Assembly: GCF_050908845.1 (NCBI RefSeq)
Contig: NZ_CP194171.1
Coordinates: 2,294,001-2,358,000 of the forward strand
Length of the DNA: 64,000 nucleotides
DNA from: Marinobacterium_D sp050908845
GTDB taxonomy: Bacteria; Pseudomonadota; Gammaproteobacteria; Pseudomonadales; Balneatricaceae
Direction of reading: 5' to 3'
Under the pieces are notes generated by a model, which saw only the letters and a list, made by a program, of their open reading frames with translations, made no database searches and was not told where the DNA came from. A program made the position numbers and the translations under genes. Below are positions 16,241-25,146 of the stretch, piece by piece. How positions within the stretch are numbered: position 1 is the stretch's first letter; every line of letters starts with the position of its first letter.

Positions 16241-16603
16241 ATGTCGTTTTACAGGAACAGTATCAAAGGAATGGGAGATGACTCCGACCAGGAGGATCAC
16301 CAGGATCACGGCGGTTCGCTGGCCACCGAGCAGGCCAAACCGGCGCTGAAACGACCACCGATGTACCGGGTGGTATTGATGAACGACGACTACACCCCCA
16401 TGGATTTTGTGGTTGAAGTTCTGATGATTTTTTTCAATATGAATCAGGAAAAGGCGACACAGGTTATGTTGTCGGTCCATACTCAGGGAAAAGGGGTTTG
16501 TGGAGTATTTACCAAGGATGTTGCTGAAACTAAGGCGGCGCAGGTGAATCAATACTCTCGAGAGAACAAGCATCCGTTGCTTTGTGAAGTAGAGTCGGTC
16601 TGA
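16241..16603 (+). CDS. clpS: ATP-dependent Clp protease adaptor ClpS
   Basis: ClpS delivers N-degron substrates to ClpAP. The core is clear: PPMYRVVLMNDDYTPMDFVV, in which the DDYTPM segment lines the N-end residue pocket, then VMLSVHTQGKGVCGVFTKDVAETK. I use ATG 16241 (120 residues, similar in length to the Pseudomonas protein); ATG 16271 is possible but its AAGGA touches the start codon, and a TTG at 16235 is also open. It sits 15 bases upstream of clpA. The neighbouring leucyl- and phenylalanyl-transferases create the N-degrons that ClpS reads. Confidence 0.93.
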   Translation: MSFYRNSIKGMGDDSDQEDHQDHGGSLATEQAKPALKRPPMYRVVLMNDDYTPMDFVVEVLMIFFNMNQEKATQVMLSVHTQGKGVCGVFTKDVAETKAAQVNQYSRENKHPLLCEVESV

Positions 16604-16618
16604 CAGGAGGCTGCAGCC

Positions 16619-18877
16619 ATGTTGAATCGCGAGCTTGAAGAAACCCTCAGTGCGGCGTTCAAATCCGCCCGGGACAAGCATCATGAATTTATGACGGTCG
16701 AACACCTGCTGCTCGCGCTGCTGGATAACCGTCAAGCGGCAGAAGTACTGCTCGCGTGTGGGGTCGATTTTGACCGGCTGCGTCAGCAACTTTCTGTATT
16801 TATCGATGAAACAACCCCGTTGCTTCCGCAAAATGTACCGAATCTTGAAACCCAGCCCACGCTCGGTTTTCAACGCGTGCTGCAGCGAGCGGTTTTCCAC
16901 GTCCAGTCGTCCGGCAAGTCGGAAGTCAGTGGCGCCAATGTCCTGGTTGCGATCTACAGCGAACAGGAGAGCCATGCGGCCTATGTACTGCAGCAGCAGG
17001 GCATCGAGCGTATCGACGTGGTCAACTTTATCTCCCACGGCATCTCCAAGGTCGGTGAGCAGGAGAGTCAGGAAGCGGATACCGCTACAGAGAGTGAAGA
17101 GGGTGGCGAGTCAGGCAAGAGTCAGCTCAGCCAGTACGCAGTCAACCTCAATCAGCAGGCTGCCCTGGGTCAGATCGATCCGCTGGTAGGGCGGGATGCC
17201 GAAGTCGAGCGTGTCGTGCAGATTCTGTCACGCCGTCGCAAGAACAACCCGCTGCTGGTAGGGGAAGCCGGGGTCGGTAAAACGGCCATAGCTGAAGGCC
17301 TGGCCAAGCTGATTATCGAGGATCGGGTGCCGGAGATTATCTCCAAAAGCGTGGTCTACTCGCTGGACCTCGGTGCACTGCTGGCTGGTACCAAGTACCG
17401 GGGTGATTTCGAGAAGCGCCTGAAGGGGCTGCTGGCAGAGATCAAGAAGCAGCCGCACGCGATTCTGTTTATCGATGAGATTCACACCATTATCGGTGCA
17501 GGTGCCGCCTCCGGTGGCTCCATGGATGCGTCTAACCTGCTCAAGCCGCTGCTGAGCTCCGGCGAGATCCGTTGCATCGGCTCGACCACTTTCCAGGAGT
17601 TTCGCGGTATCTTCGAGAAGGATCGTGCGCTGGCGCGTCGCTTCCAGAAGGTCGATGTGCTTGAGCCCAGTGTGCAGGACACCTACCAGATTCTGCGTGG
17701 TCTCAAATCCCGTTTCGAGGAGCACCACGAGCTCGAGTATACCGATGAGGCGTTGCAGGCGGCCGCGGAACTTGCCGATCGCTATATCAACGACAAGCAT
17801 ATGCCGGACAAGGCGATCGATGTGATCGATGAAGCCGGTGCTTATCAGCGCCTGCTGCCGGAAGACAAGCGCAAGAGCGTTGTCGACGTGGCCGAGGTGG
17901 AAACCGTGGTCGCCAAGATCGCACGGATTCCGCCGAAGAGCGTCACCGTCTCCGACAAGGAGCAGCTCGCCAAGCTGGAACAGAACCTCAAGATGGTGGT
18001 TCTGGGGCAGGACGAGGCGATCGGCACCTTGTCTGCGGCGATCAAACTGTCCCGTGCGGGCCTCAAGGCGCCCAACAAGCCCGTGGGTTCCTTCCTCTTC
18101 GCCGGTCCCACCGGTGTCGGCAAGACCGAAGTTACCTCGCAGCTGGCGCGGGTGCTGGGGATCGAGCTGGTTCGTTTCGATATGTCCGAGTACATGGAGC
18201 GTCACACCGTATCACGCCTGATCGGTGCACCTCCGGGTTACGTGGGCTTCGATCAGGGCGGTCTGCTGACCGAGGCGATCACCAAGTCGCCGCACTGTGT
18301 GCTGCTGCTTGACGAGATCGAGAAGGCGCACCCGGAAGTCTTTAACCTGCTGCTGCAGGTGATGGATAACGGTACCCTGACCGACAATAACGGCCGCAAG
18401 GCGGATTTCCGCAACGTTATTCTGGTGATGACCACCAACGCTGGCGCCGAGCAGATGAGTCGGCCGTCGATCGGTTTCACGCATCAGGATCACAGCACCG
18501 ACGGCATGGAAGCGATCAAGCGACTGTTTACGCCGGAGTTTCGTAACCGTCTGGATTCCATTATCCAGTTCAAGCCGCTGAGCACCGATATCGTCAAGGG
18601 CGTTGTCGACAAGTTCCTTACCGAGCTGCAGGCTCAGCTTGATGAGAAGCGCGTTGTGCTCAATGTGGATGAAGAGGCGCGGACCTGGCTTGCCGAACAT
18701 GGCTATGATGAGCAGATGGGCGCACGCCCGATGCAGCGTCTGATCCAGGAGAAGATCAAGAAGCCGTTGGCTGAAATGATCCTGTTTGGTGATCTGGCTG
18801 AAGGTGGCGGTGAGGTGGATATCCGCGTTGGTGCGGATGGAGAGATTGAGCTGGAGGTGGCCACGGTGGCAGCGTAA
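16619..18877 (+). CDS. clpA: ATP-dependent Clp protease ATP-binding subunit ClpA
   Basis: ClpA is the double-ring AAA+ unfoldase of ClpAP. Seen in order: the amino Clp-N repeats (residues 1-145), Walker A1 GEAGVGKTAIAE near residue 215, Walker B1 ILFIDEIHTIIG, Walker A2 GPTGVGKTEVT near residue 497 and Walker B2 VLLLDEIEKAH. The ClpP-docking loop near residue 617 reads SIGF. At 752 residues it matches E. coli ClpA (758), and the absence of a long middle domain separates it from ClpB. AGGAGG precedes the ATG. Confidence 0.97.
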   Translation: MLNRELEETLSAAFKSARDKHHEFMTVEHLLLALLDNRQAAEVLLACGVDFDRLRQQLSVFIDETTPLLPQNVPNLETQPTLGFQRVLQRAVFHVQSSGKSEVSGANVLVAIYSEQESHAAYVLQQQGIERIDVVNFISHGISKVGEQESQEADTATESEEGGESGKSQLSQYAVNLNQQAALGQIDPLVGRDAEVERVVQILSRRRKNNPLLVGEAGVGKTAIAEGLAKLIIEDRVPEIISKSVVYSLDLGALLAGTKYRGDFEKRLKGLLAEIKKQPHAILFIDEIHTIIGAGAASGGSMDASNLLKPLLSSGEIRCIGSTTFQEFRGIFEKDRALARRFQKVDVLEPSVQDTYQILRGLKSRFEEHHELEYTDEALQAAAELADRYINDKHMPDKAIDVIDEAGAYQRLLPEDKRKSVVDVAEVETVVAKIARIPPKSVTVSDKEQLAKLEQNLKMVVLGQDEAIGTLSAAIKLSRAGLKAPNKPVGSFLFAGPTGVGKTEVTSQLARVLGIELVRFDMSEYMERHTVSRLIGAPPGYVGFDQGGLLTEAITKSPHCVLLLDEIEKAHPEVFNLLLQVMDNGTLTDNNGRKADFRNVILVMTTNAGAEQMSRPSIGFTHQDHSTDGMEAIKRLFTPEFRNRLDSIIQFKPLSTDIVKGVVDKFLTELQAQLDEKRVVLNVDEEARTWLAEHGYDEQMGARPMQRLIQEKIKKPLAEMILFGDLAEGGGEVDIRVGADGEIELEVATVAA

Positions 18878-18916
18878 TCGCTGTCCACCGTTTCGTTTAT
18901 AGCGCTTGCTGAGAAA

Positions 18917-19135
18917 TTAGCGGGCGCGGTAAACGATGCGGCCTTTGGTCAGATCGTAAGGAGTCAGTTCTACTTTGACTTTGTCACCCGTCAGGATTCG
19001 GATGTAGTTCTTACGCATCTTGCCTGAAATGTGTGCGGTGACAACATGACCGTTTTCCAGCTCAACACGGAACATTGTGTTGGGCAGGGTATCGATCACA
19101 GTCCCTTCCATTTCAATTGAGTCTTCTTTGGCCAT
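18917..19135 (-). CDS. infA: Translation initiation factor IF-1
   Basis: A 72-residue S1-fold protein binding the ribosomal A site during initiation. The sequence is near-canonical: AKEDSIEMEGTVIDTLPN, then FRVELENGHVVTAHISGKMR and KGRIVYRAR. It is convergent with clpA and lies at the end of the minus-strand trxB-aat-bpt-infA set, the usual location; a 129-base gap upstream may hold its own promoter. Confidence 0.98.
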   Translation of the reverse strand: MAKEDSIEMEGTVIDTLPNTMFRVELENGHVVTAHISGKMRKNYIRILTGDKVKVELTPYDLTKGRIVYRAR

Positions 19136-19264
19136 TCAGTCTTTACCTCTGGGCAGTTTTTTGTACCCGGCTGGATACGCGCCGGTCGGAAAGCGCATTA
19201 TTTTGCCCGAATCCCACTGTTATATCAAAGAGATTTGGTGATTCAGCTAAGTTGAATTGGCCGA

Positions 19265-19972
19265 TCAGAGGCGCATCCACTGGTCCGCTATCAGCATATC
19301 CAGTGGTTTGTAAGCGGTCTTGTAGCTCATTTTCCGGCAGTCACGTACCCAGTAGCCCAGGTAGAGATACTCGAGCCCTGCGTTACGGGTGGCTTCGATC
19401 TGCCAGAGGATGGCGTAGGTGCCAAGGCTGCGGGCGTCCTCATCGGGGTCGTAGAAGGTATAGAGTGCCGATAGCCCCTGGTCCAGTTCATCGGTCACGG
19501 CGATAGCAACGAGGCGATCGTCGGGGTCCCGGAACTCGTAGAAGCTGCTCGGCTGGTCGCCCTCCACGAGAAAACTCATGAACTGACTGGGCGAGGGTGG
19601 AAACATGTCGCCGTCAGTGTGTCGTTCGGTGATGTAGCGGTCGTAAAGCCGGTAATATTCGATGGTCAGCTGGGGGGCGACCGATACCACCTTCAGGTCG
19701 GCGTTACGGCGCCAGATACGGCGCTGCGTTTTGGACGGTTTGAATTCGCGTACCGGTATCCGTACCGAAACACAGGCGTTACAGCTGTCGCAGTGCGGGC
19801 GGTAAATATGCGAGCCGCTACGGCGAAAGCCCAGGTCGCTGAGCTGGCTGTAGAGCGTGCCGTTGACCTCGGCCTGGGGATCGACGAACAGGGTCTTTGC
19901 CTTGCGCCCGGGCAGGTAGCTGCAATCGTGTGGCGGGGTGGCGTAAAAACGCAATGTTTGCAGATCACTCAT
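19265..19972 (-). CDS. bpt: Aspartate/glutamate leucyltransferase (Bpt/Ate)
   Basis: This enzyme transfers leucine from leucyl-tRNA to proteins starting with Asp or Glu, marking them for ClpS-ClpAP. Features: the amino cysteine pair in FYATPPHDCSYLPGR, a second cysteine pair HCDSCNACVSVRIP near residue 70, and the GNAT-like carboxy domain with YLYLGYWVRDCRKMSYK. I chose ATG 19972 (MSDLQTLRFYATPPHDC), the family start; 21 upstream codons are open but unlike the family. It follows aat by 10 bases. Confidence 0.93.
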   Translation of the reverse strand: MSDLQTLRFYATPPHDCSYLPGRKAKTLFVDPQAEVNGTLYSQLSDLGFRRSGSHIYRPHCDSCNACVSVRIPVREFKPSKTQRRIWRRNADLKVVSVAPQLTIEYYRLYDRYITERHTDGDMFPPSPSQFMSFLVEGDQPSSFYEFRDPDDRLVAIAVTDELDQGLSALYTFYDPDEDARSLGTYAILWQIEATRNAGLEYLYLGYWVRDCRKMSYKTAYKPLDMLIADQWMRL

Positions 19973-19982
19973 GAGCGCGGCC

Positions 19983-20681
19983 TTAACTCTGAAAACGACG
20001 GGTGGCGGTCCATTCGTGCGCGGGCCGATCCACAAGTAGCTTGCCTAGCAGATCTATGAACAGCGAGCGAGGAATTTCCCGGGCCCCCAGACTGGCAAGA
20101 TGGTCGTTATATACCTGGCAGTCAATCAAATCATAGCCCCACTCGACCAAATGTTCGACCAGGTTGGCAAACGCAATTTTCGAGGCATCGGTGCGTCGGC
20201 TGAACATCGATTCGCCAAAAAATACCCGCCCCATGGCAAGGCCGTAGAGTCCGCCGATCAGCGTATCGTTTTCCCAGACTTCCACCGAATGGGCAACGCC
20301 CAGCTGGTGAAGAGCTGAGTAGGCCGCTTTCATATCCTGGCTGATCCAGGTCTCTTTGGCGTAGCTGCGTGGTGCAGCGCAGGCGTTGATGACTGCGTCG
20401 AACTGCTGGTCGAAGGTGATTTTGAAGGCTGTTTTACGTAATGTTTTACGCAGGCTGCGGGAGATGTGGATCTCTTGCGGAAAGAGTACGCAGCGCGGAT
20501 TGGGGCTCCACCAGAGGATCGGCTCGTCGGGGTTGTACCAGGGAAAGATGCCCTGACGGTACGCCGCAATGATGCGGCCGGGGCTGAGGTCTCCGCCTGC
20601 GGCCAGGAGTCCGTCTGGGGACTCCAGGGCCTGATCGACAGGCGGAAAATCGTGGCGCTTCGGATGAAGCCAGGGGATCAT
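19983..20681 (-). CDS. aat: Leucyl/phenylalanyl-tRNA--protein transferase
   Basis: Aat adds Leu or Phe to proteins that begin with Lys or Arg, creating N-degrons for ClpS. The family block GLLAAGGDLSPGRIIAAYRQ leads to GIFPWY and then ILWWSPNPRCVL; GLYGLAMGRVFFGESMFS is near residue 142. The 232 residues match the usual length. It lies between trxB and bpt on the same strand, 17 bases from the trxB stop. Confidence 0.96.
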   Translation of the reverse strand: MIPWLHPKRHDFPPVDQALESPDGLLAAGGDLSPGRIIAAYRQGIFPWYNPDEPILWWSPNPRCVLFPQEIHISRSLRKTLRKTAFKITFDQQFDAVINACAAPRSYAKETWISQDMKAAYSALHQLGVAHSVEVWENDTLIGGLYGLAMGRVFFGESMFSRRTDASKIAFANLVEHLVEWGYDLIDCQVYNDHLASLGAREIPRSLFIDLLGKLLVDRPAHEWTATRRFQS

Positions 20682-20698
20682 CGAAGCGCCCCCTGCAC

Positions 20699-21655
20699 TT
20701 ACTTGTTCAACGCATCCAGGTAGCGCTCGGCGTCGAGCGCTGCCATGCAGCCGAAACCGGCGGAAGTGATGGCCTGGCGATAGATGTGATCGCAGACATC
20801 ACCGGCGGCGAACACGCCTTCGATGTTGGTCTGGGTGGCATTGCCCTCCAGGCCGGAACGGATCTTCAGGTAGCCGTTGTTCATCTCCAGCTGGCCTTCG
20901 AACAGCTCGGTGTTCGGGCGGTGGCCGATGGCGACAAAGACGCCCTGGAGGTCGAGTTCCTGCGTGGAGTCGTCCTGGGTGCTCTTGACGCGGATGCCGG
21001 TTACGCCGGTTTCGTCACCGAGAACTTCATCCAGCTGATGGTTCCAGAGCAGCTTGATGTTGCCGTTTTCGGCGCGTTCCATCAGCTGGTCCTGAAGGAT
21101 CTTTTCGCTGCGCAGGCTGTCACGACGGTGTATCAGGGTAACCTCGGCAGCCAGGTTGGACAGGTAGAGCGCCTCTTCCACGGCGGTGTTACCACCCCCG
21201 ATGACGGCAACTTTCTGGCCTCGGTAGAAGAATCCGTCACAGGTGGCGCAGGCGCTGACACCCTTGCCCTTGAACGCTTCCTCGGACTCCAGACCCAGGT
21301 ACTGGGCGGAGGCGCCGGTGGAGATGATCAGGGCGTCACAGGTGTATTCGCCCATGTCGCCCTTGAGGCGGAAGGGGCGGTTCTGCAGGTCGGTTTCGTT
21401 GATGTGATCGAAGATCACTTCGGTATTGAATCGCTCTGCGTGTGCCTGCATGCGCTGCATCAACTCGGGGCCCTGCACGCCTTCCGCGTCACCGGGCCAG
21501 TTGTCGACGTCGGTGGTAGTGGTGAGCTGGCCGCCTGCCTGCATACCGGTGATAACAACCGGGTTGAGGTTTGCGCGTGCGGCGTAGACGGCGGCAGTGT
21601 AGCCAGCCGGGCCAGAGCCGAGAATGATCAGCCGGTGATGTTGTACTTCGCTCAT
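20699..21655 (-). CDS. trxB: Thioredoxin-disulfide reductase
   Basis: A flavoprotein that reduces thioredoxin with NADPH. FAD site GSGPAGYTAAVYAARA is near residue 12, the redox-active cysteines are in SACATCDGFFYRG near residue 134, the NADPH site is VIGGGNTAVEEALYLS near residue 152, and the second FAD motif is GVFAAGDVCD near residue 275. I chose ATG 21655 (MSEVQHHRLIILGSGPAG); the open frame runs 52 codons further, into non-family sequence. It heads the aat-bpt-infA group and is divergent from ftsK. Confidence 0.96.
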   Translation of the reverse strand: MSEVQHHRLIILGSGPAGYTAAVYAARANLNPVVITGMQAGGQLTTTTDVDNWPGDAEGVQGPELMQRMQAHAERFNTEVIFDHINETDLQNRPFRLKGDMGEYTCDALIISTGASAQYLGLESEEAFKGKGVSACATCDGFFYRGQKVAVIGGGNTAVEEALYLSNLAAEVTLIHRRDSLRSEKILQDQLMERAENGNIKLLWNHQLDEVLGDETGVTGIRVKSTQDDSTQELDLQGVFVAIGHRPNTELFEGQLEMNNGYLKIRSGLEGNATQTNIEGVFAAGDVCDHIYRQAITSAGFGCMAALDAERYLDALNK

Positions 21656-21866
21656 GGTCTTCAGAGGTTCCGTAAAAGTGTGAGTGTGTATTAAGCCAGG
21701 ATCTTGGGGCGTATCCCGGCAAATACAAGGAAAGCGGATGCCGGGGAATTTACCGTTCCCAAGGGCTGTTGTCCATCGACCAACCTGAGCGATGGACTCG
21801 GCGTTAAGCACCTAAGTATGGTATTTTTCACCCTCGATTGCAGGGTAACGCGGTAAGGATAAGGGC

Positions 21867-24509
21867 TTGAACGAAAAGCGTATTGATAGTTCGACAGCTT
21901 TGGGGCTGCAGCTGGCCAGGGTCGCCAAGGAAGCGGGGCTGGTATTGGTTATTGGCTGTAATCTGTTTCTACTGCTGGCGATACTGAGTTATGACCCCAA
22001 AGACCCCGGCTGGTCGCACATGGGATATCAGGGAGAGATCGCCAACCTGGCCGGTGTTACCGGTGCGTGGATCGCCGATGTGGCGGTCTCGCTGCTGGGC
22101 ATCGGTGCTTATCTCGTGCCTTTCCTGTTTGCCTGGCCGGCGTTGCGGTTTCTGCGTCGTCGCAAGGCGGGGCTGCTGGATGCGATTCCTTTCGTAATGC
22201 TGCGCCTGACCGGTGCAATTCTGCTGATGCTCGGCTTTTCCTCTCTGGCGTCGATGCATCTTTCCAACGAAACGCTGGAGTATCCATTTACCGCTGGCGG
22301 ACTCATCGGTCAGTCGATCTCCGACCTGTCTGTCGCCTGGCTAAGCATTGTGGGTGGGTCAGTCCTTCACTGGACTGTAATGCTGTTTGGTTTGACCCTC
22401 TATGCCGATGTGTCCTGGCGCGCGGCACTGGAGTCATGCGGCGGCGCAATGCTGGCGGCCTGGGAGGCTTTGTCTGGTCTGTTCAAACGGCGCGGCGCGA
22501 AGGACGTGGCAGCCGATGACGACGAGATGACCGAACAGCCAGCACCTGTCAGGCCAAAACGGAAGATGCCGTTCATGCGCGAGCAGCAAAAAACCGCTGA
22601 ACCCAGCCTGGCGGGGTTGGATGCCGAGGCGACTATCCGCGAGCGCACCGAGCACCTGTCTGAGCCGGAACGAGAACAGCGCGTTGAGCCTTCATTCTCG
22701 CTGGAAGGGCTGAGTGCGAAAGAAGAATCCCCGGCTGAACAGTTAATCCCTGTCGACGAGCCGGCATTGACTCAGGTTGGGCCCGAAGCTATTCAGTCAT
22801 CGGTGCCGCCTGCCGCTGTTTCTGAGCCTGAACTGGAAGCAGCTGCTGCAGAGACAGAGATGGATCCTCCCTGGAGTGAACCGGCACAGGAGGAAGCGGG
22901 CGCCAGCCGCAAAGGGGTTAAAATTGTTCCTCTGTCCGAATCCCACAAGCCGCTGGTTGATGATGAGCCGCCAGGACAACAGCCTTCGGGAACCACCAGC
23001 CGCAAGGCGCCGCCGGTGCTGCCGTCGCTGGACCTTCTTGATCCGCCTGAACTGCAGAGCGATCACGGCTATACCGAAGATGAGCTCGAAGAGTTCTCCC
23101 GCCTGCTTGAGGCCAAGCTGAAAGATTTCGGTGTCGTTGCGGAAGTGGTTGAGGTCAACCCGGGGCCGGTGATTACCCGTTTCGAGATTCAGCCGGCGCC
23201 GGGCGTGAAGGCCAGCAAGATATCCAACCTGGCACGGGACCTGGCGCGCTCCATGGCCGTGGCCGCCGTGCGTGTGGTCGAGGTGATTCCTGGCAAGTCG
23301 GTGATCGGTATCGAGATTCCCAACTCAACGCGCCAGACCGTTCGTTTGAGCGAGGTACTCAACGCCAAGCCTTACCTGGAAGCCAGCTCTCGCCTGACGC
23401 TGGCGCTGGGTAACGATATCGCCGGCAACCCGGTGGTGGCGAATCTGGCGAAAATGCCGCACTTACTCGTAGCCGGTACTACCGGCTCCGGTAAGTCAGT
23501 TGGCGTTAATGCGATGTTGCTTAGTCTGCTGTTCAAGGCCACACCGGATGAGGTGCGGCTGATGCTGGTGGACCCGAAGATGCTGGAACTGTCGATCTAC
23601 GATGGTATTCCGCACTTGCTGACGCCGGTTATCACCGATATGAAAGAGGCGGCCGGCGGTCTGCGCTGGTGTGTCGCTGAGATGGAACGACGTTACCGCC
23701 TGATGGCAAAGATGGGTGTGCGAAACATCGCCGGTTTCAACGAAAAACTGGTCAAGGCGCAGGAGCGGGGCGAGCCGCTGCGTGATCCGCTGTGGAATCC
23801 TCAGGAGCAGGGACTGGATCCGTCCGAGCCGGCACCTTTCCTGGAATCCCTGCCATATATCGTTGTCGTGGTCGACGAATTTGCCGACATGATGATGATG
23901 GTGGGCAAGAAGGTCGAAGAGCTGATCGCCCGTATCGCCCAGAAGGCGAGGGCGGCGGGTATCCACCTGATCCTGGCAACCCAGCGTCCCTCGGTGGATG
24001 TCATCACCGGCCTGATCAAGGCCAACGTGCCGACCCGAATCGCCTTCCAGGTATCCTCGAAGATCGATTCGCGCACCATCCTGGACCAGTCCGGCGCGGA
24101 AAACCTGCTTGGCTACGGCGATATGCTCTACCTGCCGGCGGGTACCAGTCTGCCGAACCGCGTCCATGGCGCCTTTGTCAGCGATGACGAGGTACATCGC
24201 ACGGTTGAAGCCTGGAAGGCGATGGGCCAGCCGGTCTACATCGACGAAATCCTCAGCGACGTCGGTGCAGAAGGCGGTGGCGGCAGTGGGAACCTGTTCG
24301 ATGATGAAGCGGATCCACTCTACGATGAGGCCGTGGCGTTTGTGACCGAAACGCGCAAAGCATCGATTTCGTCGGTGCAGCGCAAGCTCAAGATCGGCTA
24401 TAACCGGGCGGCGCGCATGATTGAATCAATGGAAGCTGCGGGTGTCATTAGCGAAGCGGGCTCCAACGGTCAGCGTGAAGTGCTGGCGCCGCCTCCACCG
24501 AGAGACTAA
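21867..24509 (+). CDS. ftsK: DNA translocase FtsK
   Basis: FtsK pumps DNA at the division septum and activates XerCD at dif. The amino part has about four membrane helices (residues 20-190), followed by a Pro/Glu-rich linker (about 215-390), the alpha domain, and the RecA-like motor with Walker A GTTGSGKSVGVNAM near residue 540 and the Walker B VVVVDEFADMMMM near residue 668; the carboxy gamma domain (about 810-880) should read KOPS. The start appears to be TTG, with TAAGGA eight bases upstream. The linker is shorter than in E. coli FtsK. Confidence 0.95.
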   Translation: MNEKRIDSSTALGLQLARVAKEAGLVLVIGCNLFLLLAILSYDPKDPGWSHMGYQGEIANLAGVTGAWIADVAVSLLGIGAYLVPFLFAWPALRFLRRRKAGLLDAIPFVMLRLTGAILLMLGFSSLASMHLSNETLEYPFTAGGLIGQSISDLSVAWLSIVGGSVLHWTVMLFGLTLYADVSWRAALESCGGAMLAAWEALSGLFKRRGAKDVAADDDEMTEQPAPVRPKRKMPFMREQQKTAEPSLAGLDAEATIRERTEHLSEPEREQRVEPSFSLEGLSAKEESPAEQLIPVDEPALTQVGPEAIQSSVPPAAVSEPELEAAAAETEMDPPWSEPAQEEAGASRKGVKIVPLSESHKPLVDDEPPGQQPSGTTSRKAPPVLPSLDLLDPPELQSDHGYTEDELEEFSRLLEAKLKDFGVVAEVVEVNPGPVITRFEIQPAPGVKASKISNLARDLARSMAVAAVRVVEVIPGKSVIGIEIPNSTRQTVRLSEVLNAKPYLEASSRLTLALGNDIAGNPVVANLAKMPHLLVAGTTGSGKSVGVNAMLLSLLFKATPDEVRLMLVDPKMLELSIYDGIPHLLTPVITDMKEAAGGLRWCVAEMERRYRLMAKMGVRNIAGFNEKLVKAQERGEPLRDPLWNPQEQGLDPSEPAPFLESLPYIVVVVDEFADMMMMVGKKVEELIARIAQKARAAGIHLILATQRPSVDVITGLIKANVPTRIAFQVSSKIDSRTILDQSGAENLLGYGDMLYLPAGTSLPNRVHGAFVSDDEVHRTVEAWKAMGQPVYIDEILSDVGAEGGGGSGNLFDDEADPLYDEAVAFVTETRKASISSVQRKLKIGYNRAARMIESMEAAGVISEAGSNGQREVLAPPPPRD

Positions 24510-24513
24510 AACC

Positions 24514-25146
24514 ATGCCTACCTATTTTAAGGGCGCGATGCTCAGCGCGCTGTTCAGTATCAGCACGGCACTGCATGCCAGCGCCGTGGATCGTCTTGGT
24601 GAGCTGTTGACGCGCCACGAGGGGATCCAGGCCGATTTTGAGCAATATACCCTGTCTGAAGAGGGGGCTCGCCAGGAGCACTCCAGCGGGGAGTTTGTAC
24701 TCGAGCGGCCTGACCGCTTCGACTGGCACACGCGCCTCCCCTTTGAGCAGAGGATCGTCAGTGACGGCGAATATATCTGGATCTACGATCCGGACCTCGA
24801 GCAGGTCACCCGCAAGCCGGCCGGCGACCAGGCAGGCAGTGCTCCGGCACTGATCCTCAGTGGTCGCATCGATGTGCTGGATGAGCGTTTCGATGTTCGC
24901 CAGGTTGATGATACGCCGGGCCGGGAGGTGTTTGAGCTGATTCCGTTGCAGCCGGAGAGCGGCTTCGTGCGCATCCGGCTGCTGTTCAGCAACGATCTGC
25001 TAACCGAGCTGTGGCTTGAAGACAGCCTCGGTCAGCGCACCTCGATCCTGCTCGAAGAGATCAAGGTGGATCCCGAGGTGGACGAAACCCGGTTCGACTT
25101 TACGCCACCGGAGGGTGTCGACGTGATTCTGGATCCGGGGGTCTGA
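24514..25146 (+). CDS. lolA: Outer-membrane lipoprotein carrier protein LolA
   Basis: Periplasmic chaperone that carries lipoproteins from LolCDE to LolB. A signal peptide is visible (residues 1-19, ending in HASA before VDRLGELL). The mature protein shows the family fold markers FEQYTLSEEGARQEHSSGEF, RPDRFDWHTRLPFEQRIVSDG and IWIYDPDLEQVTRKP. I chose ATG 24514, four bases after the ftsK stop; the longer open frame starts inside ftsK. Its stop overlaps the rarA start by one base. Confidence 0.94.
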   Translation: MPTYFKGAMLSALFSISTALHASAVDRLGELLTRHEGIQADFEQYTLSEEGARQEHSSGEFVLERPDRFDWHTRLPFEQRIVSDGEYIWIYDPDLEQVTRKPAGDQAGSAPALILSGRIDVLDERFDVRQVDDTPGREVFELIPLQPESGFVRIRLLFSNDLLTELWLEDSLGQRTSILLEEIKVDPEVDETRFDFTPPEGVDVILDPGV